A stretch of 64,000 bases of DNA from JAJFUE01 sp041687335 (GTDB lineage: Bacteria > Sumerlaeota > Sumerlaeia > MVZB01): contig JAWLCE010000015.1 in assembly GCA_041687335.1 (NCBI GenBank), positions 1 to 64,000 on the forward strand, in the 5' to 3' direction. The notes under the pieces are model-generated. The model was not told the DNA's origin, did not search any database, and saw only the letters and a program-made list of their open reading frames with translations. The translations under genes were made by a program, and so were the position numbers. Positions 39,694 through 47,203 of the stretch are shown here, piece by piece; within the stretch, counting starts at the first letter, position 1; every line of letters starts with the position of its first letter.

Positions 39694-39729
39694 TGTCGCT
39701 ATCCTGCGACACATGTCGCCGGATGTCAA
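39694..39729 (-). promoter_or_regulatory. blaI promoter with overlapping operator palindromes
   Basis: On the minus strand TTGACA (39729-39724) is a perfect -35, with CAGGAT/AGGATA at the -10 position (39706-39700). The spacer holds GCGACA-CA-TGTCGC (39706-39719). Next to it TGTCGC-TATCCT-GCGACA (39694-39711) is a second perfect inverted pair. Three TGTCGC half-sites on the promoter suit a dimeric repressor such as BlaI. The divergent gene at 39830 could share it. Confidence 0.6.
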
Positions 39730-39829
39730 GACCGAATCAATAAATTATTTTCTGAACGAAAACCCTGGACGGGTGGATGATCTGAGGCGCACCATAATTT
39801 TTATTGCCCCATGGGAAAGGATCGGTGTC

Positions 39830-40777
39830 ATGTTCCGCTTCATCCTGGCTCCGCTCGTTTTCATCTCCACCGCCATTGTGGCGTCGGCCCAACCACCCAC
39901 CGTCGAGCAGATCATCAGCGGTTATGAGGCAAATCAGCGCAGGCTGGAGAAGTCCCACGTCGTGCTGGTGACGGAACAAGTCATGGATTTAAATTTAGGG
40001 CAATACGGGGGCGACGGCCGCTTCACGAGCTTCAGCAGCCAGCAATACTTCAAGAGCGGCGAAAACTTTCATATCATCAGCGAGCAATGGGGGGATTGTC
40101 GCGCCCGCCGAGTCTTTCGCCCCGAGACGGCGAAAGCGATGACATCATGGATGTGGAACGGAAAGGATTTCTATACCTACACCTATGCGCTCGAGCAAAA
40201 CGGGCCCCAGAGCATCATTATCTACACCATGCCCGACAAGGCTGAGATCCGCCGGGGTGGCTTCAAGTTCTATCCCGACGCCATTCTGCGCGGCTATATC
40301 GGCGATGAGCAGGAATACGTCGTCGATCTCCTCGGCAACCACAGGGCAACGGTTGAAGTTGATCCGGCAAATCCGACGCTGGCCAAAGTCAGCATCTCCT
40401 CCGGGCCGAAGAGCTATGTGATCGTGTTCAACATGGAAAAGGGCTGCAACATTGTGGATGCGGCCATCGAAGAGGTCGTGCCGACGGGCGTGGGCGCCAG
40501 GAAATCATATCGGCTGGCGCACGTCGAGCTGGCGCAGTTCGACGGCACCTGGCTCCCAGCCCAAGCCGAGGTCAGCAACCTGTCCGCCTACAACAACGGC
40601 ATGCACGACAAAACCTACCAGAAGCTCAAGCGCGAGTCAGTCGCCTTCGACCCGGATTTCGAGCAGCTCGGCGCCTTCGCGCCCAACGAGGTTCTCGCCA
40701 GCACGGATGTCTACGACAGCGTGGGGAAAAAGCGCGGGAAGTTTGCCGACCTCGGTGGGCCACCCGCCACACCCTAG
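39830..40777 (+). CDS. Exported protein of unknown function, divergent from blaI
   Basis: This 315-residue protein has a signal peptide (about 1-20, ending VASAQ) and a mostly beta mature part. It resembles LolA/outer-membrane lipoprotein-sorting type folds only loosely (EQIISGYEANQRRLEKSH near the start, then alternating strands). No catalytic motif is visible. The ATG at 39830 has AAAGGA about 9 bases before it; the frame is open from 39689 but upstream codons overlap the blaI control region. Its position opposite blaI suggests shared control by that repressor. Confidence 0.7.
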   Translation: MFRFILAPLVFISTAIVASAQPPTVEQIISGYEANQRRLEKSHVVLVTEQVMDLNLGQYGGDGRFTSFSSQQYFKSGENFHIISEQWGDCRARRVFRPETAKAMTSWMWNGKDFYTYTYALEQNGPQSIIIYTMPDKAEIRRGGFKFYPDAILRGYIGDEQEYVVDLLGNHRATVEVDPANPTLAKVSISSGPKSYVIVFNMEKGCNIVDAAIEEVVPTGVGARKSYRLAHVELAQFDGTWLPAQAEVSNLSAYNNGMHDKTYQKLKRESVAFDPDFEQLGAFAPNEVLASTDVYDSVGKKRGKFADLGGPPATP

Positions 40778-40790
40778 GCAGGTTGTGGTA

Positions 40791-41291
40791 TCACGGTGCG
40801 ACCGGCAGGCGGTCGGTGCGTTCGTCCTCGCCGACCGCGAAGCCCTCTTCCTTGTATTTCTTGAGCACGAAGTGGGTCGTGGTGCTGACGACCGAGTCGA
40901 TCGTCGCCAGCTTGCGCGAGACGAAGGTGGCGACCTCCTTGAGGCTCGCACCCTCGATGAACAGCAGCAGGTCGTAGGCTCCCGATAGCAGGTAGCAAGT
41001 GCGCACTTCGGGGAACTTGTAGATTTGCGCGGCGATCTCGTCATAGCCCACGTTGCGCTGGGGGGTAATTTTGACCTCGATGATGCCGATGGTCGGCTCC
41101 TCGTCGAGCTTCTCGGGATTGATGATGGCGCGGTAGCCCAGCACGGTGCGGCTGCCCTCGAGGCGCTCGATCTGCTGGTCGACCTGCTCGCGGGGGAGTT
41201 CGAGCCGGCGCGCGATCTCGTCGTTGCTGGCGCGGGCTTCCTGTCGCAGGATCTGGAGGATCTTGTTCTTCATCGGCTTGCCTTCGGGCAT
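40791..41291 (-). CDS. Lrp/AsnC-family transcriptional regulator
   Basis: This protein of about 166 residues has an N-terminal winged helix-turn-helix (KILQILRQEARASNDEIARRLELPREQVDQ) and a C-terminal RAM ligand-binding domain (about 75-150, TIGIIEVKITPQRNVG and CYLLSGAYDLLLFIEG). These regulators respond to amino acids and often act as octamers. The start may be ATG 41291 or 41273 (MKNKILQ); neither has a strong ribosome site. It ends 13 bases from the stop of the convergent exported-protein gene. Its target cannot be read from context. Confidence 0.9.
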   Translation of the reverse strand: MPEGKPMKNKILQILRQEARASNDEIARRLELPREQVDQQIERLEGSRTVLGYRAIINPEKLDEEPTIGIIEVKITPQRNVGYDEIAAQIYKFPEVRTCYLLSGAYDLLLFIEGASLKEVATFVSRKLATIDSVVSTTTHFVLKKYKEEGFAVGEDERTDRLPVAP

Positions 41292-41348
41292 GGTCTTGCG
41301 GATCGGCGGCGGCGCCACGTTAGATCGTTTGCGATCGGCCGGCTTTTG

Positions 41349-41747
41349 TCAAGAAAGCTGGCGCCGAATCTGGTCCAGGATCATCCGTTCGCGCGCCTCG
41401 ATACCCTCGGGCAGGACGGCAATACTCAACTGGGTGCCGCGGCGTCGCTGGCGCAGCTCGACGCGCACCTCCTTCTCGTCCACCGTGCGGCCTTGCACCA
41501 ACCCCGCCTGGCGATCGATTTCCTCAATCGTGATCTGGAGGCGCTCAAGGGCGGCCTGGGTGGCATCAATGGCATCCTGCAGGCCAATTTGCTCGTGGCT
41601 GGTCAGGACGCCGTCGACATACTGTGGCGGCTCGATGCCAAGATCCTCGGAGGCCGCCTGCGGAAATAGCCAGCGGCAGCCGGGGGCGGTGAATGCGATG
41701 GCCAGCACGAGCCACGTCAAGGTCCCTCGCATCAGGATTGATCTCAT
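41349..41747 (-). CDS. Small lipoprotein of unknown function
   Basis: This 132-residue protein has a lipoprotein signal ending in APGC (Cys24). The mature part is a short linker and two helices with an amphipathic strand, DGVLTSHEQIGLQDAIDATQ to RRGTQLSIAVLPEG. Its size and layout recall DUF3568 lipoproteins, but this is uncertain. GGGAGG lies about 8 bases before the ATG. It would be tethered to a membrane on the periplasmic side. Confidence 0.7.
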   Translation of the reverse strand: MRSILMRGTLTWLVLAIAFTAPGCRWLFPQAASEDLGIEPPQYVDGVLTSHEQIGLQDAIDATQAALERLQITIEEIDRQAGLVQGRTVDEKEVRVELRQRRRGTQLSIAVLPEGIEARERMILDQIRRQLS

Positions 41748-41873
41748 CGGTTGATCCTCCCCTCTACTCCGGCGTCTGGTCGGCTGATATGCACAGCGCT
41801 CTCAATCTTCATTTTAACATCATTCGGGGGTGCCGGCAAAAGGGCTGCGCGGGGGCGGCGGGGGTCAAACGGG

Positions 41874-41906
41874 AACCGGCCATGGTTTCGTGGACCATGG
41901 CCGGTT
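41874..41906. terminator. Perfect 13-bp hairpin between sugar transferase and lipoprotein genes
   Basis: AACCGGCCATGGT (41874-41886) pairs perfectly with ACCATGGCCGGTT (41894-41906) over a 7-base loop. It lies 33 bases beyond the sugar transferase stop. No T-run follows on either strand, so it may protect the mRNA end rather than terminate. Confidence 0.5.
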
Positions 41907-41938
41907 CGGTGTTCAGCGCAACGGAGGTGGAAAAAGGT

Positions 41939-42619
41939 TCAGACTCGCGGGGCGCCCTGGGGGCCGACGTCGACGGTGCGGCCGGTCAGGAGCGACCAGA
42001 AGGTGTTCCAAATAATCTTGATGTCGGTCAGGAAATTGCAGGTCTCGACGTAGCGCAGGTCATAGGCCAGCTTGACTTTGACGTCCTCGATCGACTCGTC
42101 GTATTTGTGGTGGACCTGGGCCAGCCCCGTGATGCCGGGCTTGACGCGCAGGCGCAGGGGATAGCTCTCGATCTTGGCGCTCAGTTCGCTGACGAAGATC
42201 GGGCGCTCGGGACGCGGGCCAACCAGACTCATCTCGCCCTTGAGCACGTTGATGAGCTGGGGCAGCTCGTCCAGGTGGGTGCGGCGCAGGAAGCGGCCCA
42301 GCGGGGTCACCCGCGGGTCATTGCGCCGGGCCCATTGGGCGCCGTTGCGTTCGGCATCCACGGACATCGAACGAAACTTGTAGATCATGAATGGTTGATT
42401 GTTGATTCCGACCCGGATTTGACGATAGAAAACGGGGCCGTGCGAGGTCAGCTTGACCAGCACGGCGATGATGAGCATGATTGGCACCAGCAGGACCAGG
42501 CCGACGGCGGCCGCCGACCAGTCAAACAAATCCTTGGTCACGAAGTAGGGTTCGCGGCGGGTCAGTTGGGACTTGAGCCGCTCCCCCTTTTGTATGGCGG
42601 GTTCTGCTTGCATCTCCAT
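41939..42619 (-). CDS. Undecaprenyl-phosphate sugar phosphotransferase (bacterial sugar transferase)
   Basis: This protein of about 226 residues has one N-terminal hydrophobic segment (about 32-56), probably a re-entrant helix, and the catalytic PF02397 domain: GPVFYRQIRVGINNQPFMIY, KFRSMSVDAE, TPLGRFLRRTHLDELPQL, NVLKGEMSLVGPRPE and RLRVKPGITGLAQV. Such enzymes put the first sugar phosphate on undecaprenyl phosphate to start a capsule or exopolysaccharide. It is the short, catalytic-only form. ATG 42619 is preferred over TTG 42661. It stands alone, without the usual polysaccharide cluster. Confidence 0.92.
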   Translation of the reverse strand: MEMQAEPAIQKGERLKSQLTRREPYFVTKDLFDWSAAAVGLVLLVPIMLIIAVLVKLTSHGPVFYRQIRVGINNQPFMIYKFRSMSVDAERNGAQWARRNDPRVTPLGRFLRRTHLDELPQLINVLKGEMSLVGPRPERPIFVSELSAKIESYPLRLRVKPGITGLAQVHHKYDESIEDVKVKLAYDLRYVETCNFLTDIKIIWNTFWSLLTGRTVDVGPQGAPRV

Positions 42620-42680
42620 GGCTATGGGTTGACCCTCTTCAGATATAAGCTGCTTGAGCAACTACTTCTCATATGCTGCC

Positions 42681-42709
42681 ATTATACCAAGCAAGCCCGA
42701 TGCCAACAA
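42681..42709 (-). promoter_or_regulatory. Promoter of the sugar transferase gene
   Basis: On the minus strand TTGTTG (42709-42704), 17 bases, then a perfect TATAAT (42686-42681). The leader to ATG 42619 is about 55 bases. The rest of the 42620-43101 gap shows no convincing gene; a 41-codon frame at 42700-42825 (+) has no ribosome site. Confidence 0.65.
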
Positions 42710-43036
42710 ACTTTGACCACTGGCTGGAAATATCATGGGGAGCGTACCGCCGATGGCATGCGGGGCCTCTAAAAGCTGGCGACGTGGTGGAGCGCCCGCT
42801 CAAGCGTCCCGAAAAAATCAGCTAACATCAAAAAAAACAGTAGCCAAGCGATAACGAGGAGTTGCCGCCGAGTGCCGGCTCAGGATGGAGCTTGGGCTGA
42901 TCCTCATCGATTTTTCATGCAACTTAAATGGGAATAAGCTAATCAAATGAGCGATTTGGCGGCCTTTGCGGGATCGCAAGTGCATTTGTTTGCGCCGCCC
43001 CCGCGCCATGTTGCAACTGGTTGCATTGGAGTGGAG

Positions 43037-43075
43037 AAAAAATGGGCGGAAGCGGGAGCCTCTCCCGATCCGCCC
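43037..43075 (-). terminator. Terminator of the HTH-receiver gene
   Basis: On the minus strand GGGCGGA (from 43075) and GGGAG pair with CTCCC and TCCGCCC, followed by six T residues (43042-43037). Confidence 0.75.
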
Positions 43076-43101
43076 GAAGGAATGGTTTATTGAATGCCGC
43101 G

Positions 43102-43707
43102 TCAGCCGACGGCGTCGTCGCGGGTCAAGCGGGCGATGCCAGTGGCCAATTCTGGCAGGGGTGTCGACTTATCCATGACCTGATCGACTTTGAATCCGCT
43201 GAGCCGGTTGCCCAGGCTGCCGGGGTCACGCGAGAGGACGATGATCGGCAGGGCGCTGGTCAGGGGGTTGTCCTTGAGGCGGCGGCAGACCTCCAGCCCG
43301 TCGATGTTCGGCAAATCCAGATCGAGGACCAACAGGTCCGGGGAATGGGCGCCCACGGCCACCAGGGCGTCATAACCATCTTGAAAGCGACTGATCTGCG
43401 TGCTGGGGAGCTCCCCGCGGATCGCCTGTTCGAGGGATGCCAGAAAATCCTGATCGGCGTCGAGCAGCATGATGTGAAGGGGCGCGGACGGGCTTGGCTC
43501 GCCGACGGCACCGACCTCCAGCGATTCAGGAATCGGGATGTTGCGGGTCTTCAAAAAGTTGATCAGGTCATCGCGCTTGACGCGGCGGTGACCGCCGGGG
43601 GTTCGATATGATTTGATATAGCCCTTGTCGATCCACTGGTTGACCGCCTGGCGCGAGACGTTGAGCATCTTGCCAATCTGAAAACTTGAAAATTGCACGT
43701 ATGTCAT
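43102..43707 (-). CDS. Response regulator with N-terminal MerR/excisionase-like HTH and C-terminal receiver
   Basis: This 201-residue protein has a helix-turn-helix at the front (about 6-53): SSFQIGKMLNVSRQAVNQWI, then SYRTPGGHRRVKRDDL, as in MerR/BldC/excisionase domains. A receiver domain follows (about 77-195), with acidic Asp83 and Asp85, phospho-acceptor Asp129 (LVLDLDLP), Ser159 and Lys180 (VMDKS). The usual order is receiver first, so this is an inverted layout. No histidine kinase is next to it. The ATG 43707 has AAGGA about 10 bases upstream. Confidence 0.88.
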   Translation of the reverse strand: MTYVQFSSFQIGKMLNVSRQAVNQWIDKGYIKSYRTPGGHRRVKRDDLINFLKTRNIPIPESLEVGAVGEPSPSAPLHIMLLDADQDFLASLEQAIRGELPSTQISRFQDGYDALVAVGAHSPDLLVLDLDLPNIDGLEVCRRLKDNPLTSALPIIVLSRDPGSLGNRLSGFKVDQVMDKSTPLPELATGIARLTRDDAVG

Positions 43708-43820
43708 GATGATGTATTCCTTGAAGAACCCGTGGCCGGCCAGCAAGGCCGGTTGAACGGCCGATTGTGGAGGCGTATCTCCGGGGACCGCAAGGCGCGG
43801 GCGGATGGACGCCATATAAG

Positions 43821-43849
43821 AATATAAAGCAAAAAATCGTGAGCGTCAA
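43821..43849 (-). promoter_or_regulatory. Promoter of the HTH-receiver gene
   Basis: On the minus strand TTGACG (43849-43844), 17 bases, TATATT (43826-43821). Transcription would start near 43814, giving a leader of about 107 bases. Confidence 0.65.
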
Positions 43850-43984
43850 CGTTTTCACACCAGCGCGCTGGCTTTGGGGCATTTGGAGCGGTTGACGGCG
43901 AAACAATCGGGATTTCAATTCGGCGGCTGAAAAGGCCATAATGGTCCTGACCGCGGGTCGTCCGCGGGCGCATTTCTGGAAAGC

Positions 43985-44842
43985 GTGTCGCTGCTCATGG
44001 TCAGTTCGTATCGGTCCCGTCAGCACCCGAGTTGGCCCATGCGCGGGGTTCGGTTTGTCCTGCGCGCGCTAAGCGACATGACCCGTTTCCTGCTCTACAC
44101 CGGCTTCTTCACCGCCCTGATCGCGCTGGTCAGCTACTGGGTGGTGGTCAGCTACGTGAAATGGGAAGAAGAAATTCTGATGCCGGACCTGCACGGCAAG
44201 ACGCTGATCGAGGCGCACGAACTGGCCAACCCGGCCCGGCTGACGATCAAGCTGGACCGCCAGCAGCCCCACCCGACCATACCCGAGGGACGCATTATCA
44301 GCCAGTTCCCCCAGCCCGACCAGTTGATCAAGCAGGGCAGCTCGGTGCGGGTGGTCGTCAGCGGCGGGATCGATCTGGTGGTCGTGCCCGACACGCTGGT
44401 GGGCGAGACGCGGCGGGCGGTGGGTGTGCGTCTGCGCAATGCCGGACTGGACGAGGGCAATATCGCCCACCTGGTACTGGCGGGGACCGATGGCGGCATC
44501 GTGCTGGCCACCGATCCGCCCTCGGGGGCCGGCGTGGCCGAGGGCTCGACGGTGAACCTGCTGGTCAGCGCCGGCGACGTGATGGCGGTGGGTCGGATGC
44601 CCAACGTGATCGGCTTGACACTGGAGCAGGCGCGTGAGCTGCTCGCGGCCGAGGGCATTCGCGCCGACGAGCGCACCGAGCCGAGCCCCGGCGTGCTGCC
44701 CGGCCGCATCCATCAACAGAGTCCGAACCCTGGCGACCTGGTCAATGCCGCCAGTGCCGCCACGATCATCATGACCCCCCCGCTGGAAGAAGAATACCGC
44801 CCGCGGCGTCCCCCGCCGACGGTGCCCCAGCTGGGGATGTAG
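43985..44842 (+). CDS. Membrane protein with three PASTA domains
   Basis: This 285-residue protein has a short cytoplasmic start, one transmembrane helix (about 35-58) and three extracytoplasmic PASTA domains (about 64-127, 130-196 and 202-267). Typical words are MPDLHGKTLIEAHELA, VPDTLVGETRRAVGVRLRN and MPNVIGLTLEQARELLAAEG. PASTA domains bind peptidoglycan fragments and are usually the outer part of Ser/Thr kinases or penicillin-binding proteins. Neither partner domain is present, so it may be an adaptor for cell-wall sensing. A GTG at 43985 and ATGs at 43997 and 44038 are possible starts. Confidence 0.85.
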   Translation: MSLLMVSSYRSRQHPSWPMRGVRFVLRALSDMTRFLLYTGFFTALIALVSYWVVVSYVKWEEEILMPDLHGKTLIEAHELANPARLTIKLDRQQPHPTIPEGRIISQFPQPDQLIKQGSSVRVVVSGGIDLVVVPDTLVGETRRAVGVRLRNAGLDEGNIAHLVLAGTDGGIVLATDPPSGAGVAEGSTVNLLVSAGDVMAVGRMPNVIGLTLEQARELLAAEGIRADERTEPSPGVLPGRIHQQSPNPGDLVNAASAATIIMTPPLEEEYRPRRPPPTVPQLGM

Positions 44843-44921
44843 TCCCTGCCGCCGAGTCGGCCGCATCCCTCACGGTTTGTGCAGTCAAAAATTCGGTTGA
44901 GTTGCCCGCCGGTTGAAAACA

Positions 44922-44976
44922 TTCACCTGCTCGGGGGCTGCTGCTATCATTGGAAGTCGCGGCCGGCTTGGCCGCG
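44922..44976 (+). promoter_or_regulatory. Candidate promoter and leader hairpin of the quinone oxidoreductase gene
   Basis: TTCACC (44922-44927), 17 bases, TATCAT (44945-44950). A perfect hairpin CGCGGCC-GGCTT-GGCCGCG (44958-44976) follows at the predicted transcript start. Confidence 0.4.
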
Positions 44977-45007
44977 TGATAACGCAAAATCGTCAGGAGG
45001 CGCGGCA

Positions 45008-46003
45008 ATGAAGGCGGCTTATATCGAACGGACGGGACCTCCCGAGGTGATTCAATATGGCGAGCTGGCCGAGCCGCGCCCCGAGGGCAGCCAAGTGCTG
45101 GTGCGGGCGGAGGCGGTGGCGGTCAATCCGATCGATACTTACCTGCGCTCCGGCATCATCCCGGCTCCGCTGCCGATTCCTTACATCATCGGAAGCGACC
45201 TGGCGGGCAAGGTCGTGGCGGTGGGGCCCGAGGCTCGGCGCTTCGGTCCCGGAGATCGCGTCTGGTGCACCAACCAAGGGTTCTTCGGCTGTCAGGGAAC
45301 CTTTGCCGAACTGGTGGCGGTGGAGGAGCCATGGCTTCATCCGATCCCAGACAACGTCGAGGCGCGGGCGGCGGCGGCGATGGCGCTGGTGGGCGTGACG
45401 GCGCATCTGGGGTTGTTTCGCGAGGCAGGCTTGGGGCGCGGCGAGACGCTGATGGTCAACGGCGGCGCCGGCGGGGTGGGCTCGGCGGTGGTGCAGATGG
45501 CCAAGATCGTGGGCGCGCGCGTCATCACGACCGCCGGCAGCCCGGCCAAGGCGGAAATCTGCCGCAAGCTGGGGGCGGATGAGGTGATCCTCTACCGTGA
45601 GGAGGATGTCGCCGGGCGGGTGCGCGAGCTGGCGCCGGAGGGGGTCCAGGTGTGGTTCGAGACGCTGCGCGAGCCGCCGCTGGAGATGAGCGTGCCGCTG
45701 CTGGCCCCGCGCGGGCGGATGCTGATCATGGCGGGGCGCGAGGCGCGACCGTCATTGCCGATCGGGCCGTTCTACACGCGCGACTGCCGGCTGCTGGGTT
45801 TTGCCATGTTCAACGCCAGCGTCGAGCAGATGCGGCGCGCCGCCGACGACATCAACAAGTGGATGGCCGAGGGCCGCCTGCGCGCCAACATCGGCCTCGA
45901 GCTGTCGCTTGCCGAGGCCGCCCGCGCCCACCAGCTGCAAGAAGAAAGCACGCTCGGCGGCAGTGGCACGATCCACGGCAAGATCATCTTGACGGTGCCG
46001 TAA
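45008..46003 (+). CDS. NADPH:quinone oxidoreductase, zinc-less MDR family
   Basis: This 331-residue medium-chain dehydrogenase/reductase begins MKAAYIERTGPPEVIQYGEL and carries VAVNPIDTYLRSG, GSDLAGKVVAVG and the nucleotide-binding VNGGAGGVGSAVVQMAKI. The cysteines and histidines of zinc-type alcohol dehydrogenases are missing, as in quinone oxidoreductase QOR. It reduces quinones or enals with NADPH in the cytosol. AGGAGG precedes the ATG at 45008 by about 7 bases. It faces a convergent DUF3179 gene. Confidence 0.9.
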   Translation: MKAAYIERTGPPEVIQYGELAEPRPEGSQVLVRAEAVAVNPIDTYLRSGIIPAPLPIPYIIGSDLAGKVVAVGPEARRFGPGDRVWCTNQGFFGCQGTFAELVAVEEPWLHPIPDNVEARAAAAMALVGVTAHLGLFREAGLGRGETLMVNGGAGGVGSAVVQMAKIVGARVITTAGSPAKAEICRKLGADEVILYREEDVAGRVRELAPEGVQVWFETLREPPLEMSVPLLAPRGRMLIMAGREARPSLPIGPFYTRDCRLLGFAMFNASVEQMRRAADDINKWMAEGRLRANIGLELSLAEAARAHQLQEESTLGGSGTIHGKIILTVP

Positions 46004-46036
46004 ATGACCGCCCCCTGGCCGGGCGCCGGCCGAACA

Positions 46037-47134
46037 TCAATCCAGAGGCCCGTTGATTGCTTCCCAGTGTGACCAGCGAACATAGGCGCGGGTCAGGGGG
46101 GAGGTGCCGGCGGCGGCCGGAACCAGCGACTCGAGCGTGATGCCGGAATTTTTGGTAGTCGAGCGCCTGAGCGCGAAGCGCCGGCCATCGAGCTGATCCA
46201 CGAGTGCGCCTTCGGCCGGCACGTCACGATAAGGGTAGCCGCGCATCGAGCGCGGGCCGATGACGACGACCAGCGGATCGGCGGCATCGAGATCCGGCCG
46301 GCGGGTGGACGTGTTCTTGGCCGCGGCGCTATCGGGGCGGGCCGATGTGGGAGAAAAAAAGAGCGCGGGTTGATACTCCATCGGGAATTGGGTCTGCCGG
46401 GTCATCAGGGTGGTTTCGGGGTGGAGCTGGCGCCAGACGCCCCAAGGCTCGACCGCGCAGTCGATCGGCTGGAGCCGCAGGCCGCGCTCGGCGGCCGGCC
46501 CCGAGATCGGCTGCAACAGCAGGGGACTCCAGAGGCTCTGCTCGCGCGGGTCCCGGCGGCGGTCGAACACCAGCAGGTCCATCTTGTAAAGCAGGCCGCT
46601 GACGCCGAACTCAAGGGTTTCGCCGCCAACATCTCGCGAATAAGCTGCGATGGTTCCGGCCCATCTTTGCGCGGTCACGCAAAGGGCCTCGCCGCCCAGC
46701 GTGTCGTTGATGACCTCGTGCATGAGCAGCAGGCCGAGGGGGTAGGCCCGCGCCTGACCGCCGATGACGACGCCGACGATATGCTCGCCATCCTGCGGCA
46801 GGTGTTCGCCCAGCCGATGGTCAATCGTGTCGGGATGACTGAGGGCCGAGATGTCATCCTTGCGCGGCCCGAAAGGTAGAACCGTCAGGTCGTCGCGCTC
46901 GACCAGCAGGGGCGAGAGGTTAAAGCCCCAGGAGTGAACGGAGGCATTGGGGACCAGTGCCCATACGTCGGAGTCATTGAATCCAAGGCGATGTTCGTGT
47001 CGCCACAGCGCCAGACCCATCGCCCCCGCCGAGATCAGCGCCGCCAGCAGGATCAGCGCCAGAGCCATGCGCTGCGGCACCGGCCGCGCCAAGGGCGCAA
47101 CGGGGGCCGGGGGCTGGGGCTGGTTCGGCGACAT
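46037..47134 (-). CDS. DUF3179 domain protein, membrane-anchored
   Basis: This 365-residue protein has a Pro-rich cytoplasmic start, one transmembrane helix (about 23-44) and an outer DUF3179 domain (about 60-365). Family hallmarks are VVIGGQARAYPLGLLLMHEV, NDTLGGEALCVTAQRWAG, and GVSGLLYKMDLLVFDR before QSLWSPLL. The family is common, and its reaction is unknown. The ATG at 47134 is chosen; the frame is open to 47170. The radical SAM gene upstream ends 70 bases before it. Confidence 0.88.
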   Translation of the reverse strand: MSPNQPQPPAPVAPLARPVPQRMALALILLAALISAGAMGLALWRHEHRLGFNDSDVWALVPNASVHSWGFNLSPLLVERDDLTVLPFGPRKDDISALSHPDTIDHRLGEHLPQDGEHIVGVVIGGQARAYPLGLLLMHEVINDTLGGEALCVTAQRWAGTIAAYSRDVGGETLEFGVSGLLYKMDLLVFDRRRDPREQSLWSPLLLQPISGPAAERGLRLQPIDCAVEPWGVWRQLHPETTLMTRQTQFPMEYQPALFFSPTSARPDSAAAKNTSTRRPDLDAADPLVVVIGPRSMRGYPYRDVPAEGALVDQLDGRRFALRRSTTKNSGITLESLVPAAAGTSPLTRAYVRWSHWEAINGPLD

Positions 47135-47203
47135 GAGGATACTCAAACACAAACCCGCCCGCTGCCACAAGCACGCCGGGAGAGGAATTCGCAGGTGGCG
47201 GGG

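Noticed and set aside
42700..42825. 41-codon plus-strand frame with tidy start and stop
   Set aside because: No ribosome site and it overlaps the sugar transferase promoter; coding potential is not shown.
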